Under the pieces are notes generated by a model. It was not told where the DNA came from. It was given only the letters and a program-made list of their open reading frames with translations, and ran no database searches. A DNA stretch of 64,000 nt, from NCBI GenBank assembly GCA_030522415.1, contig CM060107.1, forward strand, positions 55,068,104 through 55,132,103, read 5' to 3'. The stretch comes from Channallabes apus (lineage: Eukaryota; Chordata; Actinopteri; Siluriformes; Clariidae). Both the position numbers and the translations under genes were made by a program. Shown here piece after piece: positions 53,696 to 64,000 of the stretch (position 1 is its first letter; each line of letters opens with the position of its first letter).

Positions 53696-54778
53696 CAAAC
53701 ATCATTCTAAAGCTGTCGGACTGTGACGTCATCCCTCCTACAGCTCCCTCAACAGTTTGTTCAGGCTCCTCCAGTACTGTAGCTCCAAAAGTCCAGCCGT
53801 CAGCCGTCAGCCCCCCCAATCCTCCACAGCAGAGCTCTGCTTAAAGACAACAGGAGAATTTAGTGAAGACAAAGACAAATAAACTTTACAGAACATATAG
53901 TTCTAAAAAATAAAATATATTAATAAACCTATTTACCACAGAGTGTGTAAAATACTGTTTTGGGAATTTTTAAATGTAAATAAACTGCCTGTGCTAATGT
54001 TATCCAGTGAACTTTGCTAGCGTTAACCACGGTCTGTCTGTATTATCGTCTGAAATAAATTAACCGAGAATTTACTCAATGTGCTTCTCATACAAATAAG
54101 TTATGCGATATAACACTCGTATATGAGCATTAGTTCATCTCTGAATCCAAACTGTAACTTACTGAAGCCCCCCCCACACACCTCCCTCTCCTCCTCCTTA
54201 ACTGATAAACACTTCAGTGTTTTTATCCAGCTCGTTAACTAAGCGCTCGTGATACCGCGCAAAGTCATGGCCAAAGTGGATAAAATATAAACCCGGTTAT
54301 GAGCGTTACTAGCTCCTGTACAGCTACCCTCAGTCTGTGTCCCTCATGAACTGCATCACATTATATTCCAGTCACAGAAATAACCTGCAGATTAACTCTT
54401 AACCAAAGAATAAAAAAACTGTGAATTTATCCAGACAACACGCGGTCAGATTCCCTCAGTATTTACAGAGAGCACAAACACTCTTCATCGGGTAGTGCAG
54501 CTCTTGTAATAGGGACATTTATAGTATTTTCGAAGCTTGAGCATCTTTTTGAGTTAAAGTGGAGTGACATTGTGAGTGTGTGACACTGACAGTAAGCTGT
54601 AATATTAACTCCAGACTTGGTAAACAGACCATTAAATTATCTAAAGTCACATCTGACCGCTGCTGGTGCTGCCAGTGATATTTAAAACGGCCAATAAAAA
54701 CCTAAACTGGGAAATAAACTGTAAACTACCCCAAACAAATTTTATAAAATAAAACATCACTTACCGTGAATAGTCCAT
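53696..54778 (-). pseudogene. Unidentified minus-strand gene, first two exons, unit B, broken
   Basis: Counterpart of 38336-39417. Exon 1 (54778-54765) and the uORF are the same, but exon 2 (53836-53696) has 7 extra bases from a local duplication (acggctgacggctg on the minus strand), which causes a frameshift and an immediate stop. The exon 2 donor is gtcagg instead of gtaagg. Protein not recognised. Confidence 0.5.
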
Positions 54779-55049
54779 TAAGCCGCCATCTTCACTTCTG
54801 TAGTTTGGTAGCGTCAGTTCGGCGGGGGTGGGGGCGGGTTGTTAAAATGACGTGATTGCAACTCAGCGCAGCTGGCTTGTTCGAACGTGTTCTTGAGAAC
54901 GAAGCGCCATCTAATGGTGGCACCAGGTAAATGAATAAATAGGGCTTGAATGTGCGTGTTTACTGTGAAATCTTGACACGCCTTTCTGGCAGAAAAGGGA
55001 GGGGGGATTACGGCGTGCATAGGGCAGTCACACGACGTTTGCACGTCAT

Positions 55050-55922
55050 CTACATGGTCACGGCTATTTGGCGTGGCTCCCACTGTACTGTTTCAGTGGA
55101 GATTACACTGTCCACGCAGAAATTAACATAGTCTGTGATTCTGGTAGTAAGTGAATTAACATCTTCCAGATCCAAGATACAGAGAACATCCCAGTCTGTC
55201 ACCTCAAAACAGCCCTGTAGTGTCTCCATAGCTTCCTGTGACCACCTACGTACTTCTCTTGTGGTCACTGGTTGCCGCACAACTGCAGGAATGTAAATAG
55301 GTTTAACGTAAACCAGATTGTGATCTGATTTACCCAGTGGGGGGAAGGCTATAGAGCTAAGTTTTAAGTTAAAGTCCAAGGTTTTATTTTCTCTTGTATT
55401 GCAGTTCGCAAACTGTTTACAGTAAATGTGGGTAGTGTAGAATCCAGTGTGACATGATTAAAGTTGGCAGAGATAGCAATGAAGGCACATGAATGCAGTA
55501 ACTGTAGCCTCGCTGTCGCGGAGTTGATGACGTCAGGCAGCCTGCGCTGCATCAGTGAAGGGAGGAATGTAAACAGTGATGAGATGGGAAAACTCTCTTT
55601 GCAAATTATATGGATCAATACTTACTGATAACAGTTCGATATTCAGTCTGCACACACTTTCCTTCACCGTAATGTGTAAACCCTAGGATTGCACCACTTG
55701 TTGTTGACATAGATCGCAACTCCCCCTCCCTTCACCTTGCCGCTTACATTGTTGTTCCTGTCTACCCGCACGAACTGAAATACAGGGAGGCTTACAATAT
55801 TCCATATAACCGATGATTCTCTAAACACCCTTTCATTCTTTGTAAGTGCTGTAAGTTCATCCATCTTGTTAAACAGTGAATTTCAGAAGATTGTCCATGC
55901 GGTCCGCTATGCTTTAGACTCA
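55050..55922 (-). pseudogene. LINE endonuclease remnant, unit B
   Basis: Same as 39689-40561, including KVKGGGVAIYVNNKWC, SDHNLVYVKPIYIP and REVRRWSQEAMETL on the minus strand, with frameshifts. Duplicated with the unit rather than inserted anew. Confidence 0.75.
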
Positions 55923-55963
55923 ACAGCTGATCCCTAGTGTTAACAATAGAGGCTTGTCACGTC

Positions 55964-56340
55964 TGTCATGGAAATTAATTGAAGACTCAGGCTTTGGTTT
56001 CAGAAGATAACGACCTTTATTTATCATGCAATACCGGCCGGGCGAGGCTGCCAGAGTCACACAGATCTCTCGCATTCTCCCCATTATATAGCCACCCTAG
56101 ACAATGGGGTACATTCTATATGAAATGATGTCATTCTAAACATCTGGGCCTTGTTAGGCCTCTCCGTTCTTGGGGGCCTAAACGTATATATCGAATTTCT
56201 TGTGCAAGCATATTCTCAGGCCTGTCCAGCTTCGCACGCATACCTCTGATTATTTCCAAATGGGGTACCATTTATTTCTTCAAAGTAAGTAAAGTATACG
56301 TAAGTAAAATCACATACATTCTAAATAAATTTTCTCCCAT
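55964..56340 (-). mobile_element. Solo LTR candidate, unit B
   Basis: Counterpart of 40602-40978, flanked by ACGTC at 55959-55963 and 56341-56345. Confidence 0.5.
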
Positions 56341-56815
56341 ACGTCTCCGCCATGATGATACTCTGTCATGTTAAAAGTGATGTTAAAGCCATAATAACAA
56401 AATATAATGGGCAAAAAAAATCTGTATCGCTAAAGAGACTTATAACTCAATGTGAGTCAAAAGTGGCCTTACATATCTGCATCTGATGCCTAGCAATAAC
56501 ATGCGTCCTTGTCAGCCTCCACTGTAACATTGAGTTTCTTGTGTGGGTAACACTTCAATGGCAGTTACTGCACTTCATTATCTCACATAATTTCCATCAC
56601 TAGTTGTGTTCTTCTTTTGGATCCAACTTGTCAACAATATTTATTGATTGGATTATCCACAATATTTCTTATTTTAAAATCCATATTTGCACATTGCCCA
56701 TGTTAGAACAGACAACAAAAATGTATTTAGCTTGAGAGAATAAGCCAATTATGTTGCTGTATAAAATCATGTTCACATAATATCCATGAACCGTTCCTAT
56801 TAATAATAATCATAA

Positions 56816-58967
56816 TGTAAGGGTTAACTCCTGGAGGGCGACAAACGCCCAGACTTGTTTAGTTTTAGTTATGTTTTTTGTGATGTTTTGTTTGAGAACT
56901 TCAATCAGGTGAAGGAAGCACACATCTGAGCTGAGGCAAGTAAATAAGTTCTGTATAAACAGCCTGACTGAAATTGTTGTTATTGTTGTGAAAGTTATGG
57001 TTTTGTGCTCCTTGCTTTTCTTAAGAGAGTTATAGTGAAGGGTATTAGATGCTCTCAGAAAAGAGCTTTTGTTTTGTGTTTTTACTATAATAAAAAGGCG
57101 AGTTTGGAACCAACATTGTGCCTCTGCGACTATGCCACGCTCTCACACACGCAAGAACCATGACAGAAAGCTAGACCGTATAAGTGGCATAGCGGAGGTC
57201 TCTCCGCTAGATGTTTTTTGGGGGGGAGCTATCACCATCTCGCCCGAACTGGCAGAATTGTTGGATGACAGCGAGGAGCAAGAACGGAGAGAGGCGTGGC
57301 AGAGCTGGGAAGGCTGCGGGCTTGCCATCCGGCGGACGCCGCTCAAAGGTGATGCACACACCATCTCGCCCGAGCCGGCGGACTTGCTGGACGAGAGCGA
57401 GGAGGAGTAGAGAGAGAGAGGCGCGGCAGAGCAGGGAAGGCTGCAGGCTTTCCATCCGGCGGACGCCATGCAGAGGTGACGCAGCTAAGGGAAACAGGTT
57501 CTCATGCTCCGACGGTGAGGTCCGGGCCGGGGAGATCAGGTACGTCGGAGGCGAAAGGGAACCCCAGGAGGAGCGACAAAAGCTTCAGCTTCGCGAGAGC
57601 CAGGCAACAGACTCGGAGCTTCATGAGAGCAACACGGCAGGCTCTGACGACGAGTTTCCTCCACCTCTGCCGCCTATGCTCGTTGTGGAGGACTACACGC
57701 CACCGCTGAACAGCGAGGATGACATGCTTATTCCTCCTCGCCCTCCGCAGTATCTCCTCGACGGAGTGGACGTGGCGCTTCTTCATCATGCTAGCTCCTC
57801 AGCCCACCTCCGCGGATATACCGCATCATTTTTGTGAAGCTGCTTTGAGACAATGACCATTGTTAAAAGCGCTATATAAATAAAATTGAATTGAATTGAA
57901 TATCACTTCAGCTCTTCTGCCGCCGAGCACCATGGACTTCGCTTCAGCTCCGCAGCCACCGATCTCCACGGACATCGCTTCCGCTCCGTAGCCACCGAGC
58001 TCCGAGGACGTTGCTTCCGCTCTGCAGCCGCCGAGCTTCGAGGACGTCACTTCTGCTCTGCAGCCGCCAAGCTTCAAGGATGTTGCTCCCGCTCTGCAGC
58101 CGCTGAGCTTCGAGAACATCGCCCCTGCCCTGAGCTCTGCAGCCGCTTAGCTCCGCGGACGTCGCATCAGCGCTCCTGCCGTCGAGATCCACGGATGTCC
58201 TCCTGCCAGTTCCACAGCCGCCAAGCTCTGCGGACATCGCGTCAGTTCCACAGCCGCCCAGGTCTGCAGCCATCGCGCCCATCTCTGTGTAGACGCCAAA
58301 CTGTGTAGACATTGCACCAGCTCCTCAGCCTGAGGACGTGATGCCCGCTCCTCAGCCCGACCGAACAGACGGTGTGCCAGCCACATCACTCAGCATCACG
58401 GACATTGGTCCGGTGCCGGTTCAACCGACGTGGGGCGTTGGAGTCCTGGTGAAGCATGGAAGGCACCACTGCCCGGGGGAAAAAGGCAACCGCCTCTGGG
58501 TTAGGGGGCAAGACTCAGAACATTGGGGTGGGAGTCCTGGAACTCCGTTAACGCTCCAGAGGAGCATTTTTTTAAAGGGCGGGTACTGTACGGGTTAAGC
58601 CCTAGAGGGCGACAAACGCCCAGACTTGTTTAGTTTTAGTTATGTTTTTTGTGATGTTTTGTTTGGGAACTTCATGTCCCAGAATGCACCTCGGTCAGGT
58701 GAATGAAGCACACACCTGAGCTGAGGCAAGTAATTAAGTTCTGTAAAAATAGCCTGACTGAACATCTAGCTTTTGTTGTTAATGTTCTGTAAGTTATGGT
58801 TTCTGCTGCATGCTTTTCTTAAGAGAGTTATAGTAAAGGTTATTAGGTGCTCTCAGAAAAGAGCTTTTGTTTTATGTTTTTACTATAATGAAAAGGCGAG
58901 TTTGGAACCAACATCGTGCCTCTGTGACTATGCCACGCTCACACACACACACGCAGGAACTATGACA
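56816..58967 (+). mobile_element. Non-autonomous LTR element, unit B
   Basis: LTRs at 56816-57165 and 58587-58967, beginning TGTAAGGG (TGTACGGG in the 3' LTR) and ending ATGACA. Target duplication CATAA at 56811-56815 and 58968-58972. Same site as in unit A; absent at the matching place upstream of TAAR copy 1 (about 16250). The interior lacks the SINE and a 42 bp part of the acidic region, but has extra units of a Pro-rich 36-39 bp repeat (about 57905-58260). Confidence 0.87.
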
Positions 58968-59129
58968 CATAATTGTAAATTATATTAACTATAACGTTGT
59001 CTAATATTTACTACATAGGGTCAGTGTATTTCTGCTGATATTTAGTTTAGGCCTTGTGTTCCAACAAGGCATTACATCATATCGATTATGCTATCACTCA
59101 AATTATGGAGGCGTGTTTCATTTCTAAAA

Positions 59130-59137
59130 TATAAAAG
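59130..59137 (+). promoter_or_regulatory. TATA box of TAAR copy 3
   Basis: TATAAAAG, 62 bases before the ATG as in copy 1. Confidence 0.55.
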
Positions 59138-59191
59138 CACGAGAGCTGCTTGTTTTATTTCTTATTTTGTAGACATTAGAGAAATGTACTC

Positions 59192-60181
59192 ATGAACCCG
59201 ACAGAGTTTAATCAGTCTAAGCACTGTGATCATTTCTCCTGTCCAGAGAGATCTGTATCTCCTGCAGTTTATATCTTATTGTACATGTGTTCAGCTGCTG
59301 TGGTTCTGCTAACAGCTTGTGGAAATATGCTCATCATCATTTCTGTTTTTCACTTCAAGCAGCTTCACACACCTACTAACATGCTCGTGCTCTCTCTGGC
59401 TGTGTCAGATTTCCTTGTTGGCATTTTTCTAATGCCGGTAATTTTAATCTGGACTATTGAGTCATGCTGGATTTTTGAGAGTGTTTTTTGCACCATCTAC
59501 TGGTATATTAATGGTATTCCCATAATATCAACCTATAATATTGGTCAGATCGCTGTGGATCGGTATTTGTCTCTCTCAAACCCATTTCTCTACATGAACA
59601 TTGTCTCTGTGAGAATCACTTGTGTTGTAATTATTTTTAACTGGAGTGTAGTGCTGGGCTATACTACAGCAATACTATATTTTAATGGAAACTTCAAAAG
59701 TTCAGTATTGTGTCAGGGAGAGTGTTTTCTCTTTCTCAATGAGGTCTGGACTGTAATTGATCTTGTATTTACCTTTATATTTCCACTTTCTGTCATAATT
59801 ATATTATACACTCAGGTATTTGTGATAGTTAAGAAACATGTCATTGCTATCAGAGAGTGTAATAATCACACATTGCCTAAGGCACAGAAAATCACCTCAC
59901 ACTCCATGAAATCTGAGAGAAAAGCAGCTAAGGTCCTCGGCATTTTAGTGTCTGTGTTTCTGGTCTGTTTCCTTCCATATTTTATTTATAGTTTATTAAT
60001 AAATGTTATTAAATTACAGTTAGAAACATTTTTGAAAGTTGTAATTATGTTTTATCTTAATTCCACCATTAATCCGTTTATTTATGCTCTGTTTTACCCA
60101 TGGTTTAGGAGGTGCACTAAATTAATTATAACTCTGCAAATATTCCAAAGAGACTCTGCATTAATAAGTGTTCTTTCATGA
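59192..60181 (+). CDS. taar: Trace amine-associated receptor (TAAR), copy 3
   Basis: 329 residues, one exon, intact. The same framework as copy 2: Cys100, N107 in TM3, DRY 123-125, Asp190 at 5.42, FLVCFLPYF in TM6, NSTINPFIYALFYPWF in TM7. Compared with copy 2, all 13 nucleotide differences change the residue (12 codons), and five of the changed residues (E96, S97, Y105, I111, N116) sit in extracellular loop 1 and the upper half of TM3, near the ligand pocket. Likely an olfactory amine sensor coupled to Golf with a changed ligand range; that change is inferred, not shown. Confidence 0.93.
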   Translation: MNPTEFNQSKHCDHFSCPERSVSPAVYILLYMCSAAVVLLTACGNMLIIISVFHFKQLHTPTNMLVLSLAVSDFLVGIFLMPVILIWTIESCWIFESVFCTIYWYINGIPIISTYNIGQIAVDRYLSLSNPFLYMNIVSVRITCVVIIFNWSVVLGYTTAILYFNGNFKSSVLCQGECFLFLNEVWTVIDLVFTFIFPLSVIIILYTQVFVIVKKHVIAIRECNNHTLPKAQKITSHSMKSERKAAKVLGILVSVFLVCFLPYFIYSLLINVIKLQLETFLKVVIMFYLNSTINPFIYALFYPWFRRCTKLIITLQIFQRDSALISVLS

Positions 60182-60893
60182 AACATTTATTATTATTGGG
60201 TATCTAAATACTGTATATGTTTAACATTTTCATAAAAGTAATAATTTCATTCTTGAAGATAATGCACACTTTGTTTATCAGTAACATACTGTATAATATG
60301 ATACAATGAAGTAGAAGCACTATGGGTACTGTCAAGAATACTGTAAATTAACATGCAGTAGGTTATGGGACATGCAGTATATCTGAATACAGTGTCGCAG
60401 AAGGGCAAAGCAACTTTCCCTTATATGCATAATATTTTTCTCTTACAAGTGTATGATTTTTTCTGTGTAGGCGTGTGTTTTTTCCCTGTATATGCTACTT
60501 TTTACTACATTTATGTTTAAGTTGCAAGATAAATGGTAAAACTAACGCGCAAGACACTATGGGATTTCGAGGCTGACCAGGACACAGTGAACACAGAACT
60601 AGGCCGGTCTTTTGTCGAAGTTGGTTCCCCCATCGGGATGCATTTTCTTAGCTCCACCCTGTGAAAAACAGCGCACGGACCGCGCATTCAGGAGATTTTT
60701 TAAAATTATTATTAATAACAATAATAATAACTATAATAACAACAATGATAACAGCAAGAGGGGTATACTTATAATAATGATAGAAACAAGGAATTTAGTT
60801 CTTCAAATGTATTCATACTGTAGTTCTAACGCCCATTTAGAAGAAGACTCGCCCGCGAAGGGTTATGCATGTACCACTGAGATTCTACGCAGC
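60182..60893. other. TAAR copy 3 3' flank
   Basis: Short ATT repeat, then sequence shared with unit A (45100-45780) and copy 1. No gene seen. Confidence 0.6.
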
Positions 60894-60898
60894 GTGGT

Positions 60899-61790
60899 TG
60901 TTACGGTTTCCTATTTAGATGTTAAATTTGCTCTTAATGTCTAAGGGGGATAGGAAGCCGACATAAGAAAATAAAATAAAAAAAAGGAAGGTTAATATTT
61001 TGTAAACCGTCACTGATTACTATTTGAGAAGTCCTTTATGAACAAGAATGAGACAAACTCCAGAGTAGCGCTAAGTTTTAACAAACTTTAGTAATTTAAA
61101 GCACCAAAACACACAGTGGAAACCAATAGTACAAGTAGTGAAAGAAGGAATATTTACAGAAAATATATACAAAGTAATAAATAGGCATTCAACGGTGGGA
61201 GCCACGAGCAGAGATAAATCAAAGAAATAAATAAAACAAAACACCTTCTAACTTATGCGCGGCAGTAAATCTAACCTATAAACACAATGAAAACAAAATC
61301 AGGGCTTGGGATGCCCGCTAACTACACTAACTAGCCAAAACATAAGTACAACAAGTAGCTCTCACTCCTATCTAGTGTGTCTAAACAAAGTCTAACTCTA
61401 CGTGCTGTTTATGTAAACCCTAGGGCGTACTAACCTGGACTCGACACCGCGAATAGAGACACGTCCAAGAACTCGTACTAGGCGGAGTTGGGACGAACAA
61501 TACACGTAAAGAGAGAGTAGCGTATCACGCACACACCATTCACAAATCACCATGACAACATACAGAATACCGGAAGTATAGCATCACCATAACAACATAT
61601 ATATGAATGAAACAAAAGCCGCGCCGCTGGCTGCGTCACTTCCGGGTTCTTATACTCGGCTAGGGCAGTCTCATTGGTTCCCACGGGAATCGCGGTCGCG
61701 CTGGAAACCATGATTGACGGGTGCGATGCCCAATCCCAGGAGCCCAATCCCAGGCACCAAAATACATGCGAAATACTACGGGACGTAACA
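60899..61790. mobile_element. Solo LTR (892 bp), only in unit B
   Basis: TGTTACGG...GGACGTAACA flanked by GTGGT at 60894-60898 and 61791-61795. The empty site is seen in unit A at about 45780 (gcagcgtggtaaaggcc) and in copy 1 at about 18038. Family not identified; no internal sequence of it is in the window. Confidence 0.88.
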
Positions 61791-62076
61791 GTGGTAAAGG
61801 CCAAAAATGGCATTGTTAGCATTTTTTAATCCTAGAAATGTAAAACACTGCAAATTTCATGCACCTTGAAGAAGAAACTCATCATAACTTGTGTTATATT
61901 GTTGGTTTTTTAATCACTGGTATACACTATCCATGATGTATTTATGCTATTTTATTTAACTTCAATCAGCCATTTAAGTTATATGAAAAATAACGTTCCT
62001 ACCAGCCCACTATTATTTTCTGTTCAAATTTAAAGATGCGAAGTACAACAAAAAATAAAAAGTATACAATCTTTAA

Positions 62077-64000
62077 CTCTCTGGGGTTCGCGAATGCATA
62101 TATGCGTTTTGAGGCGTTTTCCAGTGATGACGCCAATATGAACTTAAATTACACTTTCAGTTTTGATCGTACAGACAAGATCTATATATTAATCGAATCT
62201 GTAAAGTGTCTTCTTTTATTTGCATGCACACATGTTAAAAATAAAACTTTTTGCATTAATAAAATAAACCGGGTGCGCTTTCAGCCATCTCAGTCTCCGC
62301 GAAAATCTTTTTGAAACACGTCAATAAAATGAACTCAAACTCCGCGAATACTGCACACACAGACATGCGAAATATATCTATAGAAAGCTTAAAGGGTCTA
62401 CTTTTACATGATGCAAGTCACAGTGAAAACAACTAATCTGTTTTTATGTAATCCATATGAAAGTAAAGAGTGGTACAGATTCTCGGTATCGGCTCATTAC
62501 AGCTAATGCGCTCCCGCCTCCCTGCGCGCCCTGTTCATATGGAAATGAACTGAGGTGAGCCAGGTAATCATCTACACGCCCCCATGGCATGAAACAACAA
62601 GCTTCGTCATAGACTTACTTACTGTTTCTGCACGTTTGAATGATGGCACGCTACACGAGTGAAGAAGCACTTCAGATGGTTCTGGACAGCGATGAAGAAT
62701 TTACTTTCTCATCAGAGGAAGAGCAAGAAAATACTAAAATACTAAATGCCACACTGTAAATTCCAATTGCTTTGCTGACTTGCATATAAATAGTAAACTT
62801 TACTCAAAAATTTCAAACTATACTTCTTACAAGGTTTTGTTGAGTAACACTTACTTTCAGGGTGAGTAAAACAATTTACTTAATAGTTTTAGTGACGCTT
62901 ACTTGCAACACATAAGTAGCAACAAATAAAGCAATGACGTTATTGTACCAGTGAGAGGCAGCAGCGAGCCCAAGAATAATGAAGAAGTAAAAAAAGCAGG
63001 GGAAGAAGAAGCAAGAGAGCATGCGTAGTAGAATTTGTGCGTGCTCAGCTCGTGAACGGGTGAATTGGCGCCAATTTTCTGATGTTGAAAGAAGCAGCAG
63101 GAAGTTTTTAACATCTGAAGCTTCATTATGGTTTTAAGTTACATGTTAGGTTAAAATGTGTAAGAATAGTGATGATTTGGGTCAGATTTCAATTGTTCCT
63201 GACAATGGATATATATTCTCAGTGTTTTATACTGTAGTGTGGGCGGGGCAGCGGCTGACGACCATCATGCTTTGCGGGGTTTTTGCTGTCCGTTCACCCT
63301 TTTCAGAACAGGTGTTTGGGTTAGTGGCTTCGGCCAAGTTAGGTGTTTTAAGATATGTTTGTGTGTGACCTGTTGAATGTGCCATGGTTCATGCTAAGGC
63401 TGAATTGGCTGTAGTTCCCATGCTATACAGTGACTGTGTGGTGAATAGACTTCTCCCAGCCATAGCATTGGGCAGTAATTAAGCTTACTTAGTCTGTAAG
63501 TTCTGTTTTCACTGCTAGAAGGGATCTTGGAGATGAGTGAGCTTGGTTGCTGCCCAATGCAATGGCTGGGAGTATTTTATTAGGTCTCAGAACTGTATGG
63601 CATGAGCAGCACCTTCACTGAGATAGCACACACAAACACCTTTCTCCAACAGGGTAGACACATAGAGAACCCCCGCAAGGCATGATGGTCATCAGCCACC
63701 ACGCCCCACCCATGCCACAATGTAATAAACAATTGACGCACTTAAGTTATTGGAGTAATGTTTACTTGTTTTTTTTAAGGCAATCGGTTTCCTCACTTTT
63801 TCCTAGTAATGTGAACACTAATAGAAAGTTAACTCAAATTATGATTTTAAGTCAACAGTACTTAAGTATACTTGATTAACAAGTTGTCCCTACAAGTTGT
63901 GTTAAGTTATGCCAACTAAACATTAATACTCTACTTTACTTGGAAATTTTAAGGCAATCGGTTTCCTCACTTTTTCTAAGTAAAGTCAACTTATTACATT
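62077..64000 (+). mobile_element. piggyBac-like element, unit B (cut by the window end)
   Basis: TTAA at 62073-62076, then CTCTCTGGGGTTC, as in unit A. Acidic exon 1 from ATG 62643. Interrupted by the EnSpm-type element at 62752. Confidence 0.6.
62752..64000. mobile_element. EnSpm/CACTA-like non-autonomous element, unit B (cut by the window end)
   Basis: Starts CACTGTAAATTCC at the same site as in unit A, with the same internal hairpin at about 63233-63719. The right end lies just past the window. Confidence 0.68.

Larger units (their letters stand above)
49856..64000. repeat. Tandem duplication unit B (continues beyond the window)
   Basis: Same feature order as unit A. It adds a piggyBac-like copy (50154-52311) and a solo LTR (60899-61790), and lacks the SINE of 42770-42970. 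The window end corresponds to about 47990 of unit A. Confidence 0.85.

Noticed and set aside
1..64000. CRISPR arrays, bacterial operons, riboswitches
   Set aside because: Eukaryotic DNA with introns, SINEs and GPCRs; the tandem repeats are microsatellites, minisatellites or transposon parts.

Overview
The window is teleost fish nuclear DNA. The only intact host genes are three single-exon trace amine-associated receptor (TAAR) genes on the + strand (16480-17469, 44041-45030, 59192-60181). Tc1, EnSpm/CACTA, piggyBac-like, BEL/Pao, Ty3/gypsy, LINE and tRNA-SINE families make up most of the rest. The mix fits an otophysan fish such as a catfish or cyprinid, but that placement is a guess. No protein-coding gene other than TAARs and transposon genes is complete.

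Left third (1-16 kb): a decayed BEL/Pao element (internal part 1-3377, 3' LTR 3378-9473) carries a nested, very young chromodomain Ty3/gypsy element (3677-9115, 1465-codon open Gag-Pol, near-identical 549/550 bp LTRs, target duplication AATGA). Next to it lies a second, decayed gypsy element (9652-15985, target duplication GGTAA), itself cut by a Tc1 element (11443 to about 12933). This second gypsy sits in the upstream flank of TAAR copy 1; the matching sites upstream of TAAR copies 2 and 3 are empty.

Middle (16-36.5 kb): TAAR copy 1 and its flanks, a small inverted-repeat MITE, a zone of old direct repeats around a complete-ended Tc1 copy (22796-24405), a foldback element near 25.3 kb, and a 6980 bp EnSpm/CACTA-like transposon (27023-34002). 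The EnSpm element holds a zinc-finger transposase gene with one frameshift and an apparently intact four-exon accessory gene. Two solo LTRs follow: one of the BEL family in reverse orientation, and one of an unassigned family.

Right half (about 36.5-64 kb): a large tandem duplication. Unit A is about 36530-49855 and unit B runs from about 49856 past the window end. Each unit has a 5'-truncated SINE, two exons of an unidentified minus-strand gene, a LINE endonuclease remnant, a solo LTR, a non-autonomous LTR element, one TAAR gene and a piggyBac-like element with an EnSpm-type insertion. Private insertions (a SINE in unit A; a piggyBac-like copy and an 892 bp solo LTR in unit B) date to after the duplication. 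The two TAAR copies differ at 13 nucleotides, all of which change the protein.

How it fits together: this looks like a TAAR cluster growing by segmental duplication within transposon-rich DNA. Shared and private insertions with target duplications give a relative timeline: copy 1 split from the A/B ancestor, the non-autonomous LTR element inserted in that ancestor, A and B duplicated, and then unit-specific insertions followed.
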